A DNA stretch of 64,000 bases from Lachnospiraceae bacterium (GCA_003862155.1 QOUV01000007.1:39965-103964); one strand, 5' to 3'; counted from the first letter of the stretch, positions 1 to 9,050 are shown. Notes: generated by a model not told the origin, from the letters alone. Made by a program: numbers and translations.

Positions 1-1107
1 AAGAAAGCCCAGACTGAGGTCAACAGCCTCCAGTCGAAGCTGGTCGACATTATTTCGCAGATCGACGGTCTTGAAGACGATATCAAGGCCAACGCCAATG
101 ATATTAAGGATACGAAGGCTGAGGTCAAGGAAGCCAAGAAGGCTGAGAAGAAGCAGTACAATGCTATGAAGTCACGTATCAGGTATTTTTACGAGAACGA
201 TACGAATAATAATGTCTTCAACATCCTTGTCGGTTCCAAGAGCCTGACTGATTTTATCAATAAAGTTTCCTATATGAACTCTGTCTACAGCTACGACAGA
301 GACCTTCTCGATTCATACGAGGCTACGAGAGTTGAAATCCAGGGAATGGAAGAGGACCTCGAGGACAAACAGCTGAACCTGAAGAAGGAGAAGCAGCAGC
401 TGAAGACTAAGAAAGCCAGCCTTAATTCACTGATCGAATCCAAGAAGGGCGAAGTGGCCAATCTTGGTGAGCAGGTAAAGAAGGCCAAAGAGCAGGCGGC
501 CAGAGAAGCGGCAGCGAGGGCTGCAGCTTTAGAGGCTGAGCGCCGCAGAAAAAATGAAGCGGCAGCTGCGGCTGCAGCAGCTAAGGCGGCGAAAGCTGCG
601 GAGGCTGCAAGGGCGGCTCAGGCGGCAAGAGCAGCTGCTAATTCAGCAGCAAATTCGAATTCGAATGCTGCAAACACGAGCACGAATACGGCAAATACAG
701 ATTCTAACACCGACACGAATTCGAATACTTCTGTCAATCCAGCGCCGGTTACAAATGTAAGCGGTTCTTCGGTAGCGTCATTTGCTAACCAGTTTGTCGG
801 AAACAAGTATGTATGGGGAGGAAACTCCCTGACGAATGGCTGTGACTGCTCGGGTTTTGTCGTTCAGGTCTACAAACATTTCGGTGTAAATCTGTCAGGC
901 GCCAGAAACTCCGCGGCACTGCGTTCGGTGGGACAGGCTGTAAGCCCAGGCAATATTCAGGCTGGAGACATTGTATGCTATCCCGGACATGTGGCTATTT
1001 ACGGTGGCGCCGGGAATATTATCGAGGCACAGAGCACTAACGCAGGAATTACGAATAACAGGGCCTGGAACCATGGTACAGTTCTTGCGATAAGAAGAGT
1101 TCTATGA
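1..1107 (+). CDS. Coiled-coil NlpC/P60 peptidoglycan hydrolase (5' end outside window)
   Basis: The reading frame is open from the first base, so the true start lies upstream and about 368 codons are visible. The first ~180 residues are charged and heptad-like, as in PcsB/CwlO-type coiled coils. An Ala-rich helix follows (about nt 480-640), then a Ser/Thr/Asn linker (about nt 640-760). The C-terminal ~110 residues form an NlpC/P60 domain with the catalytic Cys in a DCSGF motif (codon 847-849) and the His in GHVAIY (codon 988-990). Such proteins are secreted gamma-D-Glu-diaminoacid endopeptidases used in cell separation; the signal peptide would lie outside the window. The stop overlaps the next start (ATGA), suggesting co-transcription. 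Confidence 0.9.
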   Translation, partial: KKAQTEVNSLQSKLVDIISQIDGLEDDIKANANDIKDTKAEVKEAKKAEKKQYNAMKSRIRYFYENDTNNNVFNILVGSKSLTDFINKVSYMNSVYSYDRDLLDSYEATRVEIQGMEEDLEDKQLNLKKEKQQLKTKKASLNSLIESKKGEVANLGEQVKKAKEQAAREAAARAAALEAERRRKNEAAAAAAAAKAAKAAEAARAAQAARAAANSAANSNSNAANTSTNTANTDSNTDTNSNTSVNPAPVTNVSGSSVASFANQFVGNKYVWGGNSLTNGCDCSGFVVQVYKHFGVNLSGARNSAALRSVGQAVSPGNIQAGDIVCYPGHVAIYGGAGNIIEAQSTNAGITNNRAWNHGTVLAIRRVL

Positions 1108-1856
1108 TGGAAGCTTTTAGAAGCTGCTGCAGAAGGATACTTGCGAAGACGAAGAAGGGCCTGCCATGGGTCATTGCGGCCGTTCTCGTAGTTGTTATTC
1201 TGGGAATTGGTGTAAAGGTCGGTGTCGAGCAGCGGGCAAAGTTTATCTACAAGGATCATCTGAACGATACGGCTGTTACGGTCGACGGAGAGGCCCTTAC
1301 TTTCAGGGACCTCGCGTTCTATGTGGTCTATGAGGAGAATCTCGTTCAGAAAAGCGCTTTAGTTTACAATCAGGAAGCACCGGCGGATTACTGGAATTCA
1401 CATGTTAATGGCAAATTTATAACCTTGGAAGCCAGAAACTCAGTGATGAAAATGGCTGTCCACGACAGGATACTGCTTCGGAAGGCCCAGTCGAAGGGGG
1501 TTGTGCTTACGTCTGACGAGAAGAGCAGACTTGAAACCAGACGGACCGATTTTTACGAAGACCTCTATGACGACCAGAAGGAGCGCCTTCCAGTGTCATA
1601 TTCGGTCCTGAATGACACAATGGAAGATATAGCAGTGGTAGAGAAGTACCAGCGAATGCTGGCTTCGGAGCGAAATGACACCTATGCAAGCTTCGACTAC
1701 GATGGGAAAAACTACAGAGCCTTAAAGAAAAAACATGATGTCGAGATAAACACAAAACTCTGGAACAGGGTTTCAATAGGGCGTGTTACTTTAAACAATG
1801 CGCCTGATTATCAGGCAGCTAAAGGCAGGCAAAATTATCATAGAGAAGGAAAATAA
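1104..1856 (+). CDS. Membrane-anchored SurA-N-like protein without a PPIase domain
   Basis: The product has 250 residues. A basic N-terminus is followed by one transmembrane segment at about residues 20-42, so the bulk should lie outside the membrane. The outer part (LNDTAVTVDGEALTFRDLAF, then a helical region with EARNSVMKMAVHDRILLRKA) resembles the helical chaperone domain of SurA/PrsA-type proteins. No parvulin PPIase domain follows before the stop. It overlaps the upstream wall hydrolase (ATGA) and the downstream map gene (TAATG), so it probably belongs to one transcript. A role in folding an exported wall enzyme is inference; the family assignment is by pattern only. Confidence 0.6.
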   Translation: MMEAFRSCCRRILAKTKKGLPWVIAAVLVVVILGIGVKVGVEQRAKFIYKDHLNDTAVTVDGEALTFRDLAFYVVYEENLVQKSALVYNQEAPADYWNSHVNGKFITLEARNSVMKMAVHDRILLRKAQSKGVVLTSDEKSRLETRRTDFYEDLYDDQKERLPVSYSVLNDTMEDIAVVEKYQRMLASERNDTYASFDYDGKNYRALKKKHDVEINTKLWNRVSIGRVTLNNAPDYQAAKGRQNYHREGK

Positions 1857-2764
1857 TGAACGCATTTTTAAACCAAGACAAGAGAAAAAAAGAAGAGAAG
1901 ATTGGAAGAAATGATCCGTGCTGGTGCGGAAGCGGCAGGAAGTACAAGAACTGCCACGAGGCTTTCGACAGGAAGATCGAGAAAATCAGGCTTGAAGGTC
2001 ATGAGGTTCCTCACAGGGATATGATAAAGACTCCGGAGCAGATCGAGGGAATAAAGAAGAGTGCAGTCATCAACATGGCCTGCCTCGATGAAGTTGGAAA
2101 GCAGATAAAAGAGGGTATGACTACTCTCGACATTGACAATATTATCAATGAAGTCACATACGGTATGGGCGGAATTCCGGCCTGCCTTAATTACGAGGGC
2201 TTTCCGAAGAGCGTCTGCACATCCATTAACGATCAGGTCTGCCACGGCATTCCTTCAAAGGACGTAGTATTACACGATGGAGATATCATAAATGTCGACT
2301 GTTCGACTATTTTAAATGGCTATTTCTCGGATTCATCCCGTATGTTTATGATCGGAAACGTTTCCGATGAGAAGAGAAAGCTCGTCGAAGTTACGAAAGA
2401 GTGCTGTGATCTTGGACTTGCCCAGGTCAAGCCATGGGGTTTCCTTGGAGATATGGCTGAGGCAGTTCACACCCACGCTGAGGAGAACGGTTACAGCGTA
2501 GTCAGAGAGATCGGCGGGCACGGATGCGGAGTTGAATTCCACGAGGATCCGTGGGTCGGCTATCTTTCTAACCGCGGCGAGGATATGCTGATGGTTCCAG
2601 GCATGTGCTTTACTATCGAGCCTATGATAAATATGGGGTCAGCAGATATTTACACCGATAAGGAAAACAACTGGGAAGTCTATACGCTGGACGGCATGCC
2701 TTCGGCTCAGTGGGAGTACCAGGTACTCGTTACAGAGACTGGAGCTGAGGTCCTTTCACACTGA
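1856..2764 (+). CDS. map: Methionine aminopeptidase type I with N-terminal SEC-C zinc motif
   Basis: The product has 302 residues and removes the initiator Met from nascent proteins. An N-terminal SEC-C knuckle (GRNDPCWCGSGRKYKNCH, residues 17-34; C22, C24, C33, H34) precedes the pita-bread catalytic domain. The usual metal and catalytic residues are visible: H130, D148 (INVDCS), D159 (YFSDSS), H222 (GGHGCG), H229, E255 (FTIEPM) and E287 (QWEYQV). The SEC-C extension is the same motif found at the SecA C-terminus and may tether the enzyme to ribosomes or the export machinery (inference). The start overlaps the preceding stop (TAATG). Confidence 0.95.
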   Translation: MNAFLNQDKRKKEEKIGRNDPCWCGSGRKYKNCHEAFDRKIEKIRLEGHEVPHRDMIKTPEQIEGIKKSAVINMACLDEVGKQIKEGMTTLDIDNIINEVTYGMGGIPACLNYEGFPKSVCTSINDQVCHGIPSKDVVLHDGDIINVDCSTILNGYFSDSSRMFMIGNVSDEKRKLVEVTKECCDLGLAQVKPWGFLGDMAEAVHTHAEENGYSVVREIGGHGCGVEFHEDPWVGYLSNRGEDMLMVPGMCFTIEPMINMGSADIYTDKENNWEVYTLDGMPSAQWEYQVLVTETGAEVLSH

Positions 2765-2769
2765 CTTTG

Positions 2770-2809
2770 AGCAGATTAAAATAAATCTGCTATCTTGTCA
2801 GATTTTTTT
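2770..2809 (+). terminator. Putative weak terminator after map
   Basis: A perfect 8-bp stem (AGCAGATT / AATCTGCT, arms 2770-2777 and 2784-2791) has a 6-nt AT loop. A T-rich run begins about 10 nt after the stem, so it is less than ideal as an intrinsic terminator. Confidence 0.45.
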
Positions 2810-2914
2810 GCGAAATACAGCATCTAGACACCGAAAAGTATGCGGAGAAAATTGTACATTTTTTTGACACAATTTACTACAAAATTGTCTTCAGAGATTT
2901 TTTTATAAAAAGTC

Positions 2915-2943
2915 TTGCATTTTTTCAGACGATGTAGTATATT
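2915..2943 (+). promoter_or_regulatory. Promoter for mfd
   Basis: TTGCAT (2915-2920), a 17-bp spacer and TATATT (2938-2943) fit a sigma-A promoter about 120 bp upstream of mfd. Confidence 0.65.
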
Positions 2944-2945
2944 AT

Positions 2946-2977
2946 GTTAGAACCAACTAACGTTAGTAAAAACTAAC
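2946..2977. promoter_or_regulatory. Candidate operator overlapping the mfd transcription start
   Basis: A perfect 12-bp palindrome, ACTAACGTTAGT (2956-2967), is flanked by additional half-sites GTTAG (2946-2950) and ACTAAC (2972-2977). The cluster begins 3 bp after the -10 box, where a bound repressor would block initiation. The regulator is not identifiable. Confidence 0.45.
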
Positions 2978-3021
2978 ACAGTTGCCTCCACTACATACTT
3001 TTCATACATACTTTTCCAGTT

Positions 3022-3045
3022 GAACTTCGGCTTTGGCCGGAGTTC
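3022..3045 (+). promoter_or_regulatory. 5'-UTR hairpin before mfd
   Basis: GAACTTCGGC / GCCGGAGTTC form a 10-bp stem with one G-T pair and a TTTG loop. It ends 21 nt before the likely start codon. There is no T-tract, so it is more likely a stability or translation element than a terminator. Confidence 0.4.
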
Positions 3046-3066
3046 TTCTGGTTTATGGGGAATATC

Positions 3067-6000
3067 ATGAACAATGGATTTACGTCGAACCTGTCTGAAC
3101 TCGGTGAATTCACTGAGCTTTCTGATGCGCTGAAGAAAGGCGGTATGTATGAACTCTCCGGCGTGCTCGATGTCGCAAAAGGGCAGATCATCGACGCGCT
3201 GGGCGAAGTGACTGGCAGCCGGCACAAGCTGGTTGTCTTTGCGTCTGAGAGAGCAGCCGAAGAGTTTGCTGACGAATACAGGCATATAGAGGAAAATACT
3301 GTCTATTTTCCGGCGAAAGATGTGCTATTTTATCAGTCGGATGTCAAGGGAAATACTCTGACCAGGGAGAGACTGCGCGCTTTAAGAGTACTGAATCAGG
3401 AAGACAGCGCTACGGTAGTCACCACGGTCGATGCGCTTATGAACAGGCTCCCGGAGCCTGGTGAGCTGACGGATGCAATTGTTTCGATAGAAGATGGCGA
3501 AGAGTATGATTTTTCGGCGCTTCAGAGGAAATTTGTCGACCTCGGGTACGAAAATGTGCTGCAGGTCGACTCTCCGGGACAATTTTCCGTAAGAGGCGGT
3601 ATTATCGATATTTTTCCTCTGACTGACGAGACCCCTGTGAGGATAGAATTTTTCGGCGACGATGTGGATTCTATAAGGACTTTTGATGTCGTAAGCCAGA
3701 AATCGGATGACAATCTGGATCGAGTGCTTATTGATCCCGCAATGGAACTTGTCCTTACAAAAAAGAAGCTCGACCGGGGACTTAAGCTTTTAAAGTCTGA
3801 TTACGAGAGCCGGTACAAAGAGCTCAGGTCCGACATGAAGACAGAGGAGTCCTTTCGACTGAAGACTTCATACGAGGATTTAAGAGACAGGCTTTTAAGC
3901 GGCGATTATACGCAGGCTGACGGCTTTCTCACTTACTTCGAACAGGATACCGCGAACCTTCTGGATTATTTTCCAGAGGATACGCTTCTGATACTAGACG
4001 AGCCGGCGAGACTTACCGAGAGGGGCGGAGTATTAGAGAAGGAATTTTCTGAAAGCATGCTTCGCCGCGAGGAGAACGGTTCGGCTCTTCCGGGGCAGCT
4101 TCAGATGCTGGCTTCATCTAAGGAAGTTCTCGCGAGATGCATGAATATGACAGGCGTTATGCTGCCCCAGATCGGGGGAAATGACGGCGGACTCAAGGCA
4201 GATGACAGGTTCTATCTGCATCAGATCTCTGTAAACAGCTACGAAAATTCACTCGACAATTTAAAAAAGGAACTCGTTTCCTATCAGAAGAAAAAATACC
4301 GCGTCTATCTGCTTACTGCATCGAGGACAAGGGGCAGCAGGCTCGCTTCGGACCTTCGGGAAGAAGGACTCAATGTATTTTTTTCAGAAAAGGAAGATGC
4401 CGAGGTGAAACCGGGGCAGATTCTGATCACGACCGGATTTATCCGAAGGGGCTTTGAATACCCTGATATACGAGTTGTCTATATCAGCGAGAGCGATATT
4501 TTTGGCGCTGTAAAAAAGAAAAAAAAGAAGAAAAAACGCTACGGTGGCGGAGATGCTGTTACAAGCTTTTCGGAACTTACGCCGGGTGACTATGTAGTAC
4601 ATGAGGACCATGGCCTCGGAATTTACGAGGGTGTGAAAAAAATCGAGCACGACCATGTGACAAGGGACTATATCGAAATTTCCTATGCCGGGGGCTCGAC
4701 GCTCTACATTCTGGCTACACAGCTTGATACCTTATCAAAATATGGCAGCATCGGAGACAAAAAGCCGAAGCTCAATTCTCTCGGCGACGGCACATGGAAG
4801 AAGACTAAGGCAAAAGTAAAACATGCAGTCGGCGAGGTCGCCAAGGACCTGGTAGATCTCTATGCGCTGAGACAGCAGAACCAGGGCTATGTCTATGGAC
4901 CGGATACCGAGTGGCAGAAGGAGTTCGAGGAGTCATTTCCCTACGATGAGACCGACAGCCAGATTTCCGCAATAGAGGACGTAAAATCCGATATGGAAAG
5001 CCCGAAAATAATGGATAGGCTCGTATGCGGGGACGTAGGCTTTGGAAAGACAGAGATCGCAATGAGGGCCGCATTTAAAGCAGTCCAGGAGAACAAGCAG
5101 GTCGTCTACCTCGTTCCTACGACGATACTCGCCCAGCAGCACTACAACAATTTCCGCGAACGGATGAAGAACTACCCGGTTTCAATCGGGATGCTTTCGA
5201 GATTTAACACTCCGGCGAAAAACAAAGAGACTATTAAAGGCCTGAAAAACGGAACGCTCGACATTGTTATCGGAACGCACAGAGTCCTCTCAAAGGATGT
5301 GGGATTCAGGGACCTTGGACTTCTTATAATCGACGAGGAGCAGCGCTTCGGTGTTGCCCACAAGGAGAAGATCAAGGAGCTGAAAAAGAACATCGATGTG
5401 ATGTCTCTCTCCGCTACGCCTATTCCGAGAACTCTCCATATGAGTATGACAGGGATCAGGGATATGAGTCTTCTCGAAGACCCGCCTATGGACAGAACTC
5501 CGATCCAGACATTTGTATTTGAGGAAAATGAGGAGATGGTCCGCGAGGCTGTTGAGCGGGAACTCGACAGGGGCGGACAGGTCTACTATGTCATTAACAG
5601 GATAAATCAGATTGCGGATGTCGCTGCGAAGATCCAGGAGATGGTTCCGGATGCGAATGTCGCCTACGCACACGGGCAGATGTCGAAGAACCGGCTCGAG
5701 GAGATCATGACGGACTTTGTCAACAGGGATATAGATGTGCTTGTTGCGACAACGATCATTGAGATCGGACTCGATATCAGCAATGTAAATACTATTATTA
5801 TCCAGGATGCCGACAAATTCGGACTTTCCCAGCTCTATCAGCTCAGGGGGCGCGTCGGAAGAGGCTCAAGGACTGCGTTTGCCTTCCTTATGTATAAGCG
5901 CGACAAGATTTTAAAAGAGGTTGCAGAGAAGAGACTTGCGGCTATAAAGGAATTTACAGACTTAGGCAGCGGATACAAGATAGCGATGAGAGATCTCGAA

Positions 6001-6597
6001 ATCCGCGGCGCAGGGAACCTGCTCGGCAGAGAGCAGTCGGGGCATATGGAGTCGGTAGGTTACGAACTCTACTGCAAGATGTTAAATGCCGCCGTCGCCA
6101 GAGAGAAAGGCCTTAATGTCGGAGAAGAGTACGAGACGACAGTCGATATCCCTGTAAACGCTTTCATACCTCCTTCATATATTAAAGATGAGGAGACGAA
6201 GCTCGATATGTACAAGCGTATCAGCTCTATTGAGACCGAAGAGGATGAAAGTGAGATCTTAGACGAGCTTATTGACAGGTTTGGAGAACCGGCGAAATCC
6301 GTACAAAACCTGCTGCTCGTGGCGCGCCTTCGCGCTCAGGCCCATTCAGTATATCTTACAAAAATAAAGCAGTCGGGCTCCGATGTCGTGATGACTTTCT
6401 GGGACAAGGCGAAGATTGATGTTTCACGTATTTCAGAGGTTCTGGATGCGTTTTCTCCGTACCTGACTTTTGTTCCGACAGGAGAGACACCGGCGCTTAT
6501 CTTAAAGACCGGCCGTGACAATCGTTTTCCAAAGGGCGATATCCTGCAGTATCTGCTGAATGTATGTGAAAAGCTGTCTACCATTCTGCTTAAATAG
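3067..6597 (+). CDS. mfd: Transcription-repair coupling factor Mfd
   Basis: The product has about 1176 residues. Mfd is an ATP-driven translocase that removes stalled RNA polymerase from lesions and recruits UvrA. The UvrB-like N-terminal modules come first. The RNA-polymerase interaction domain (DYVVHEDHGLGIYEG) lies near residue 510, Walker A (GDVGFGKTE) near 655 and the DEEQ box near 755. Further helicase motifs (SATPIPRT, IEIGLDIS, QLRGRVGRG) and the TRCF C-terminal domain follow. A run of nine or so lysines (about nt 4510-4540) separates the N-terminal modules from the interaction domain. ATG 3067 is preferred because GGGG sits 6 nt upstream; an in-frame ATG at 3055 lacks a ribosome-binding site. 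Confidence 0.97.
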   Translation: MNNGFTSNLSELGEFTELSDALKKGGMYELSGVLDVAKGQIIDALGEVTGSRHKLVVFASERAAEEFADEYRHIEENTVYFPAKDVLFYQSDVKGNTLTRERLRALRVLNQEDSATVVTTVDALMNRLPEPGELTDAIVSIEDGEEYDFSALQRKFVDLGYENVLQVDSPGQFSVRGGIIDIFPLTDETPVRIEFFGDDVDSIRTFDVVSQKSDDNLDRVLIDPAMELVLTKKKLDRGLKLLKSDYESRYKELRSDMKTEESFRLKTSYEDLRDRLLSGDYTQADGFLTYFEQDTANLLDYFPEDTLLILDEPARLTERGGVLEKEFSESMLRREENGSALPGQLQMLASSKEVLARCMNMTGVMLPQIGGNDGGLKADDRFYLHQISVNSYENSLDNLKKELVSYQKKKYRVYLLTASRTRGSRLASDLREEGLNVFFSEKEDAEVKPGQILITTGFIRRGFEYPDIRVVYISESDIFGAVKKKKKKKKRYGGGDAVTSFSELTPGDYVVHEDHGLGIYEGVKKIEHDHVTRDYIEISYAGGSTLYILATQLDTLSKYGSIGDKKPKLNSLGDGTWKKTKAKVKHAVGEVAKDLVDLYALRQQNQGYVYGPDTEWQKEFEESFPYDETDSQISAIEDVKSDMESPKIMDRLVCGDVGFGKTEIAMRAAFKAVQENKQVVYLVPTTILAQQHYNNFRERMKNYPVSIGMLSRFNTPAKNKETIKGLKNGTLDIVIGTHRVLSKDVGFRDLGLLIIDEEQRFGVAHKEKIKELKKNIDVMSLSATPIPRTLHMSMTGIRDMSLLEDPPMDRTPIQTFVFEENEEMVREAVERELDRGGQVYYVINRINQIADVAAKIQEMVPDANVAYAHGQMSKNRLEEIMTDFVNRDIDVLVATTIIEIGLDISNVNTIIIQDADKFGLSQLYQLRGRVGRGSRTAFAFLMYKRDKILKEVAEKRLAAIKEFTDLGSGYKIAMRDLEIRGAGNLLGREQSGHMESVGYELYCKMLNAAVAREKGLNVGEEYETTVDIPVNAFIPPSYIKDEETKLDMYKRISSIETEEDESEILDELIDRFGEPAKSVQNLLLVARLRAQAHSVYLTKIKQSGSDVVMTFWDKAKIDVSRISEVLDAFSPYLTFVPTGETPALILKTGRDNRFPKGDILQYLLNVCEKLSTILLK

Positions 6598-6601
6598 ATG
6601 G

Positions 6602-6607
6602 TATAAT
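6602..6607 (+). promoter_or_regulatory. TATAAT -10 box immediately before the sensor-GGDEF gene
   Basis: A perfect TATAAT lies just after the mfd stop and only 9 nt before the ATG at 6617. No convincing -35 was seen and no Shine-Dalgarno precedes the ATG. If active, it would give an almost leaderless mRNA. Confidence 0.4.
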
Positions 6608-6616
6608 AAAAACTAT

Positions 6617-8536
6617 ATGAAAAAAATAGCACTTTTGATGGATAGCTGGCACCGCTATATGGTGGCGGCCTGGGCTATCGGCACAGTACAAGAACTGAAG
6701 AAGAGGAAGATAGACGCCTGTCTCTATATTTTCTGCTGTGCAGGGAACTGGAGTCTGGATGAGGAATACAACGAGGGCGAGCATGGCATTTTTTCACTGC
6801 CGAATTTCAATGAGTTTGATGGCGTTCTGGTTGATTTCAGTAATATGCTCTCTGACAACGAGGAACAGATCGTTACTGAGAGGATAAGATACAGTGGCAT
6901 TCCGGCTATTTCACTCCAGAAACAGATAGAGGGATTTACCTATGTCGGACCTGATAATTACTCTGCGATGCGCCAGATGACAGCACATCTGCATGAAGTA
7001 CACCATATCAACAAATTCTGGCTGATGATGGGTCCGGAGGAAAACTTCGAGAGCAACGTCAGAGAGAAGGCTATCCGGGACTATATGAATGAAAAGGGCA
7101 TAAGTCTGGGAAAGAACGATGCAATACATGTTGATTTCGACTATCAGGCCGGAGTCAGAGGGTATCGTGAGCTTAGAAGCACCCACAGTGATCTGCCCGA
7201 AGCTATAATCTGTGTAAACGACAATCAGGCCATTGCAGTCTGCGAAGAGGCTGAAAAAGATGGGCTGAAAGTTCCAGGTGACTTCGCTGTTACAGGCTTT
7301 GACAATTTTGACAAAGCTGGTTTCTATTCACCTAGGATAACTACGATGTCCAACGTCCGTGAAAAGCTTGTGGCGAAAGCGGTGGACGCTCTTATTGACG
7401 TGTGGAATGGATATCCTGCTCCGAAGAAAATTTACAATACTGTCGATTTTCTGACGTACGAGAGCTGTGGCTGCCATCCGCGCCATGCAGACATCAGAGC
7501 AAACCTGAAAAAAATGGTTCTTGAGAATATCAATCAGGACAAATACAGCGCTGAACTTCTGGAACTCGAGTCTGTTATGTCGATGTGTCACTCTGTTACA
7601 GAGGTGGCGGAAGAGGCGGATAAGCACCTTGAGCTGCTTCGTGGGGATGCATTCTATATGATGGTGGATCCGAAACTCTTTGCTGAGCTAAGTCTCAATG
7701 GAGTACTTCCGAATTCCAGGGAGAAGCTTACTGCCAGCTTCTGCAGGGGCTGCTATCCTCTTCAGATGGAGATAGTTTACGCCCGGGAGGGGGATAAGCG
7801 CCTGAAGGAATACGAGGGGCAGATGATATCAGATATCTTCCTGCTTCTGAATCTCGACAGGCCGGCAGAGGACTTTTTGTTTCTGCCTCTTCATTTCAAG
7901 GAATCGTCGATAGGCTATATTGCCTTCAAAAATGTCACAGGGTGTCTTGACAAACAGATGTATTTTCCAGCGGCTATTACCATCCAGAGACGAATCAAAG
8001 AACTTTACAACGAAAAGGCATCCAGAGAGGTCAACAGACGGCTGTTGTATCTCTACAAGACAGACTCGCTGACAGGAGTATTGAACAGAGTCGGATACAA
8101 TGAAGAAAGCGTCTCATACTTTGAAATCCACCGCCGCCGTGGGCAGCAGGTGTATGTGATGTTCTGCGATCTCGACAGGCTTAAATATATAAATGACAAT
8201 TATGGACACAAGGCTGGAGACCGCGCGATAAGAGACCTTGCAAAGACTCTGTGTCAGGTCCTTGGCAAAGATTCGGTCATTGCCAGAATGGGCGGGGATG
8301 AGTTCGTGGCAATGGGATCATTTGCATCGGAAGAAGACATGAGAGATATGATTGATGCCATTAAAACGCGGCTCAAAGCCCTTCAAAAAGAGGAGAGACT
8401 GCCGTTTGGCCTCGAAGTGAGCATTGGCACAAGCATTGCCAGACCAAGCGATGGGCATGACCTTGAATACTATGTGAAAGAGGCCGACAAGCGGATGTAC
8501 ATAGAAAAATTGCAGCATCACAAACTTACCTCTTGA
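6617..8536 (+). CDS. Diguanylate cyclase with LacI-type periplasmic-binding-like sensor domain
   Basis: The product has about 639 residues. Residues 1-286 resemble the effector domain of LacI/GalR repressors (FDGVLVDFS, PEAIICVNDNQAIAV, FAVTGFDNF), but the usual N-terminal DNA-binding helix-turn-helix is absent. A linker of ~190 residues follows, then a GGDEF domain from about 480 (DSLTGVLNR, CDLDRLKYINDNYGHKAGD, ARMGGDEF near 559). The catalytic motif is intact, so it should make c-di-GMP. The RxxD inhibitory site is not conserved (GKDS at that position). No transmembrane segment or signal peptide was seen, suggesting a cytoplasmic small-molecule sensor. A longer frame starting at 6560 overlaps mfd; ATG 6617 gives a typical beginning (MKKIALLMDSW). 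Confidence 0.85.
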   Translation: MKKIALLMDSWHRYMVAAWAIGTVQELKKRKIDACLYIFCCAGNWSLDEEYNEGEHGIFSLPNFNEFDGVLVDFSNMLSDNEEQIVTERIRYSGIPAISLQKQIEGFTYVGPDNYSAMRQMTAHLHEVHHINKFWLMMGPEENFESNVREKAIRDYMNEKGISLGKNDAIHVDFDYQAGVRGYRELRSTHSDLPEAIICVNDNQAIAVCEEAEKDGLKVPGDFAVTGFDNFDKAGFYSPRITTMSNVREKLVAKAVDALIDVWNGYPAPKKIYNTVDFLTYESCGCHPRHADIRANLKKMVLENINQDKYSAELLELESVMSMCHSVTEVAEEADKHLELLRGDAFYMMVDPKLFAELSLNGVLPNSREKLTASFCRGCYPLQMEIVYAREGDKRLKEYEGQMISDIFLLLNLDRPAEDFLFLPLHFKESSIGYIAFKNVTGCLDKQMYFPAAITIQRRIKELYNEKASREVNRRLLYLYKTDSLTGVLNRVGYNEESVSYFEIHRRRGQQVYVMFCDLDRLKYINDNYGHKAGDRAIRDLAKTLCQVLGKDSVIARMGGDEFVAMGSFASEEDMRDMIDAIKTRLKALQKEERLPFGLEVSIGTSIARPSDGHDLEYYVKEADKRMYIEKLQHHKLTS

Positions 8537-8586
8537 CAAATTTCAATAATCGTGTAAAAATTAAACTCTATTAAACCGAGTAGTTT
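8533..8586 (+). promoter_or_regulatory. Promoter and candidate autoregulatory site of the Rrf2 gene
   Basis: TTGACA (8533-8538) overlaps the preceding stop codon. A weak -10 (TAAAAA, 8555-8560) follows at 16 bp. Just downstream is a direct repeat ATTAAAC (8560-8566 and 8570-8576), exactly 10 bp apart, and a loose dyad AAACT...AGTTT (8563-8586). This may be an Rrf2 operator, by inference. Confidence 0.4.
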
Positions 8587-8612
8587 TGTAGGATATAGAG
8601 GAGCGCGATTAT

Positions 8613-9044
8613 ATGAAAGTTAGTACCAGGGGCAGATATGCCATTAAGGTTATGATAGATCTGGCAGAGCATGATAACGGTCAGTTTATCCCGTTGTCTG
8701 ATATAGCCAGGAGACAGGAGATTTCAGAAAAATACCTCGAAGCAATAGTTTCGACGCTGTCCAAAGCAGGTTTCTTACAGTCGCTTCGTGGGAAAGGCGG
8801 CGGCTACAAATTAAGCCACAGACCAGATGAGTATTCGGTCCGTGAGGTTTTAGAGGCTACTGAAGGTTCACTGGCTCCTGTTCCCGAAGAGGAGATGTAT
8901 TCAGTCGGTGACGAGCATGTATCGACTTTCCGCACCGCGAAGATGTGGAAGGGGCTATACGATGTGATAGAAGATTACCTGAATTCAGTCTCCATTAGAG
9001 ATCTGGCCGGTGAAGACAACGGTCAGTACGACTTCGTCATTTAA
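8613..9044 (+). CDS. Rrf2-family transcriptional regulator
   Basis: The product has 143 residues with the characteristic Rrf2 start (MKVSTRGRYAIKVMIDLAEH), winged-helix recognition segment (ISEKYLEAIVSTLSKAGF) and wing (SLRGKGGGYKL). It contains no cysteine at all, so unlike IscR/NsrR/RirA it cannot bind an Fe-S cluster; it is closer in kind to CymR-type members. GGAG lies about 9 nt before the ATG. The gene stands alone between a promoter and the repeat-rich spacer before secA, so its targets cannot be read from context. Confidence 0.9.
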   Translation: MKVSTRGRYAIKVMIDLAEHDNGQFIPLSDIARRQEISEKYLEAIVSTLSKAGFLQSLRGKGGGYKLSHRPDEYSVREVLEATEGSLAPVPEEEMYSVGDEHVSTFRTAKMWKGLYDVIEDYLNSVSIRDLAGEDNGQYDFVI

Positions 9045-9050
9045 TTTGGA

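Noticed and set aside
4509..4545. Poly-lysine run in mfd as a frameshift error
   Set aside because: The frame continues normally into the interaction domain, and Lys/Arg-rich linkers at this position are usual in Mfd. It is only a potential slippage site.
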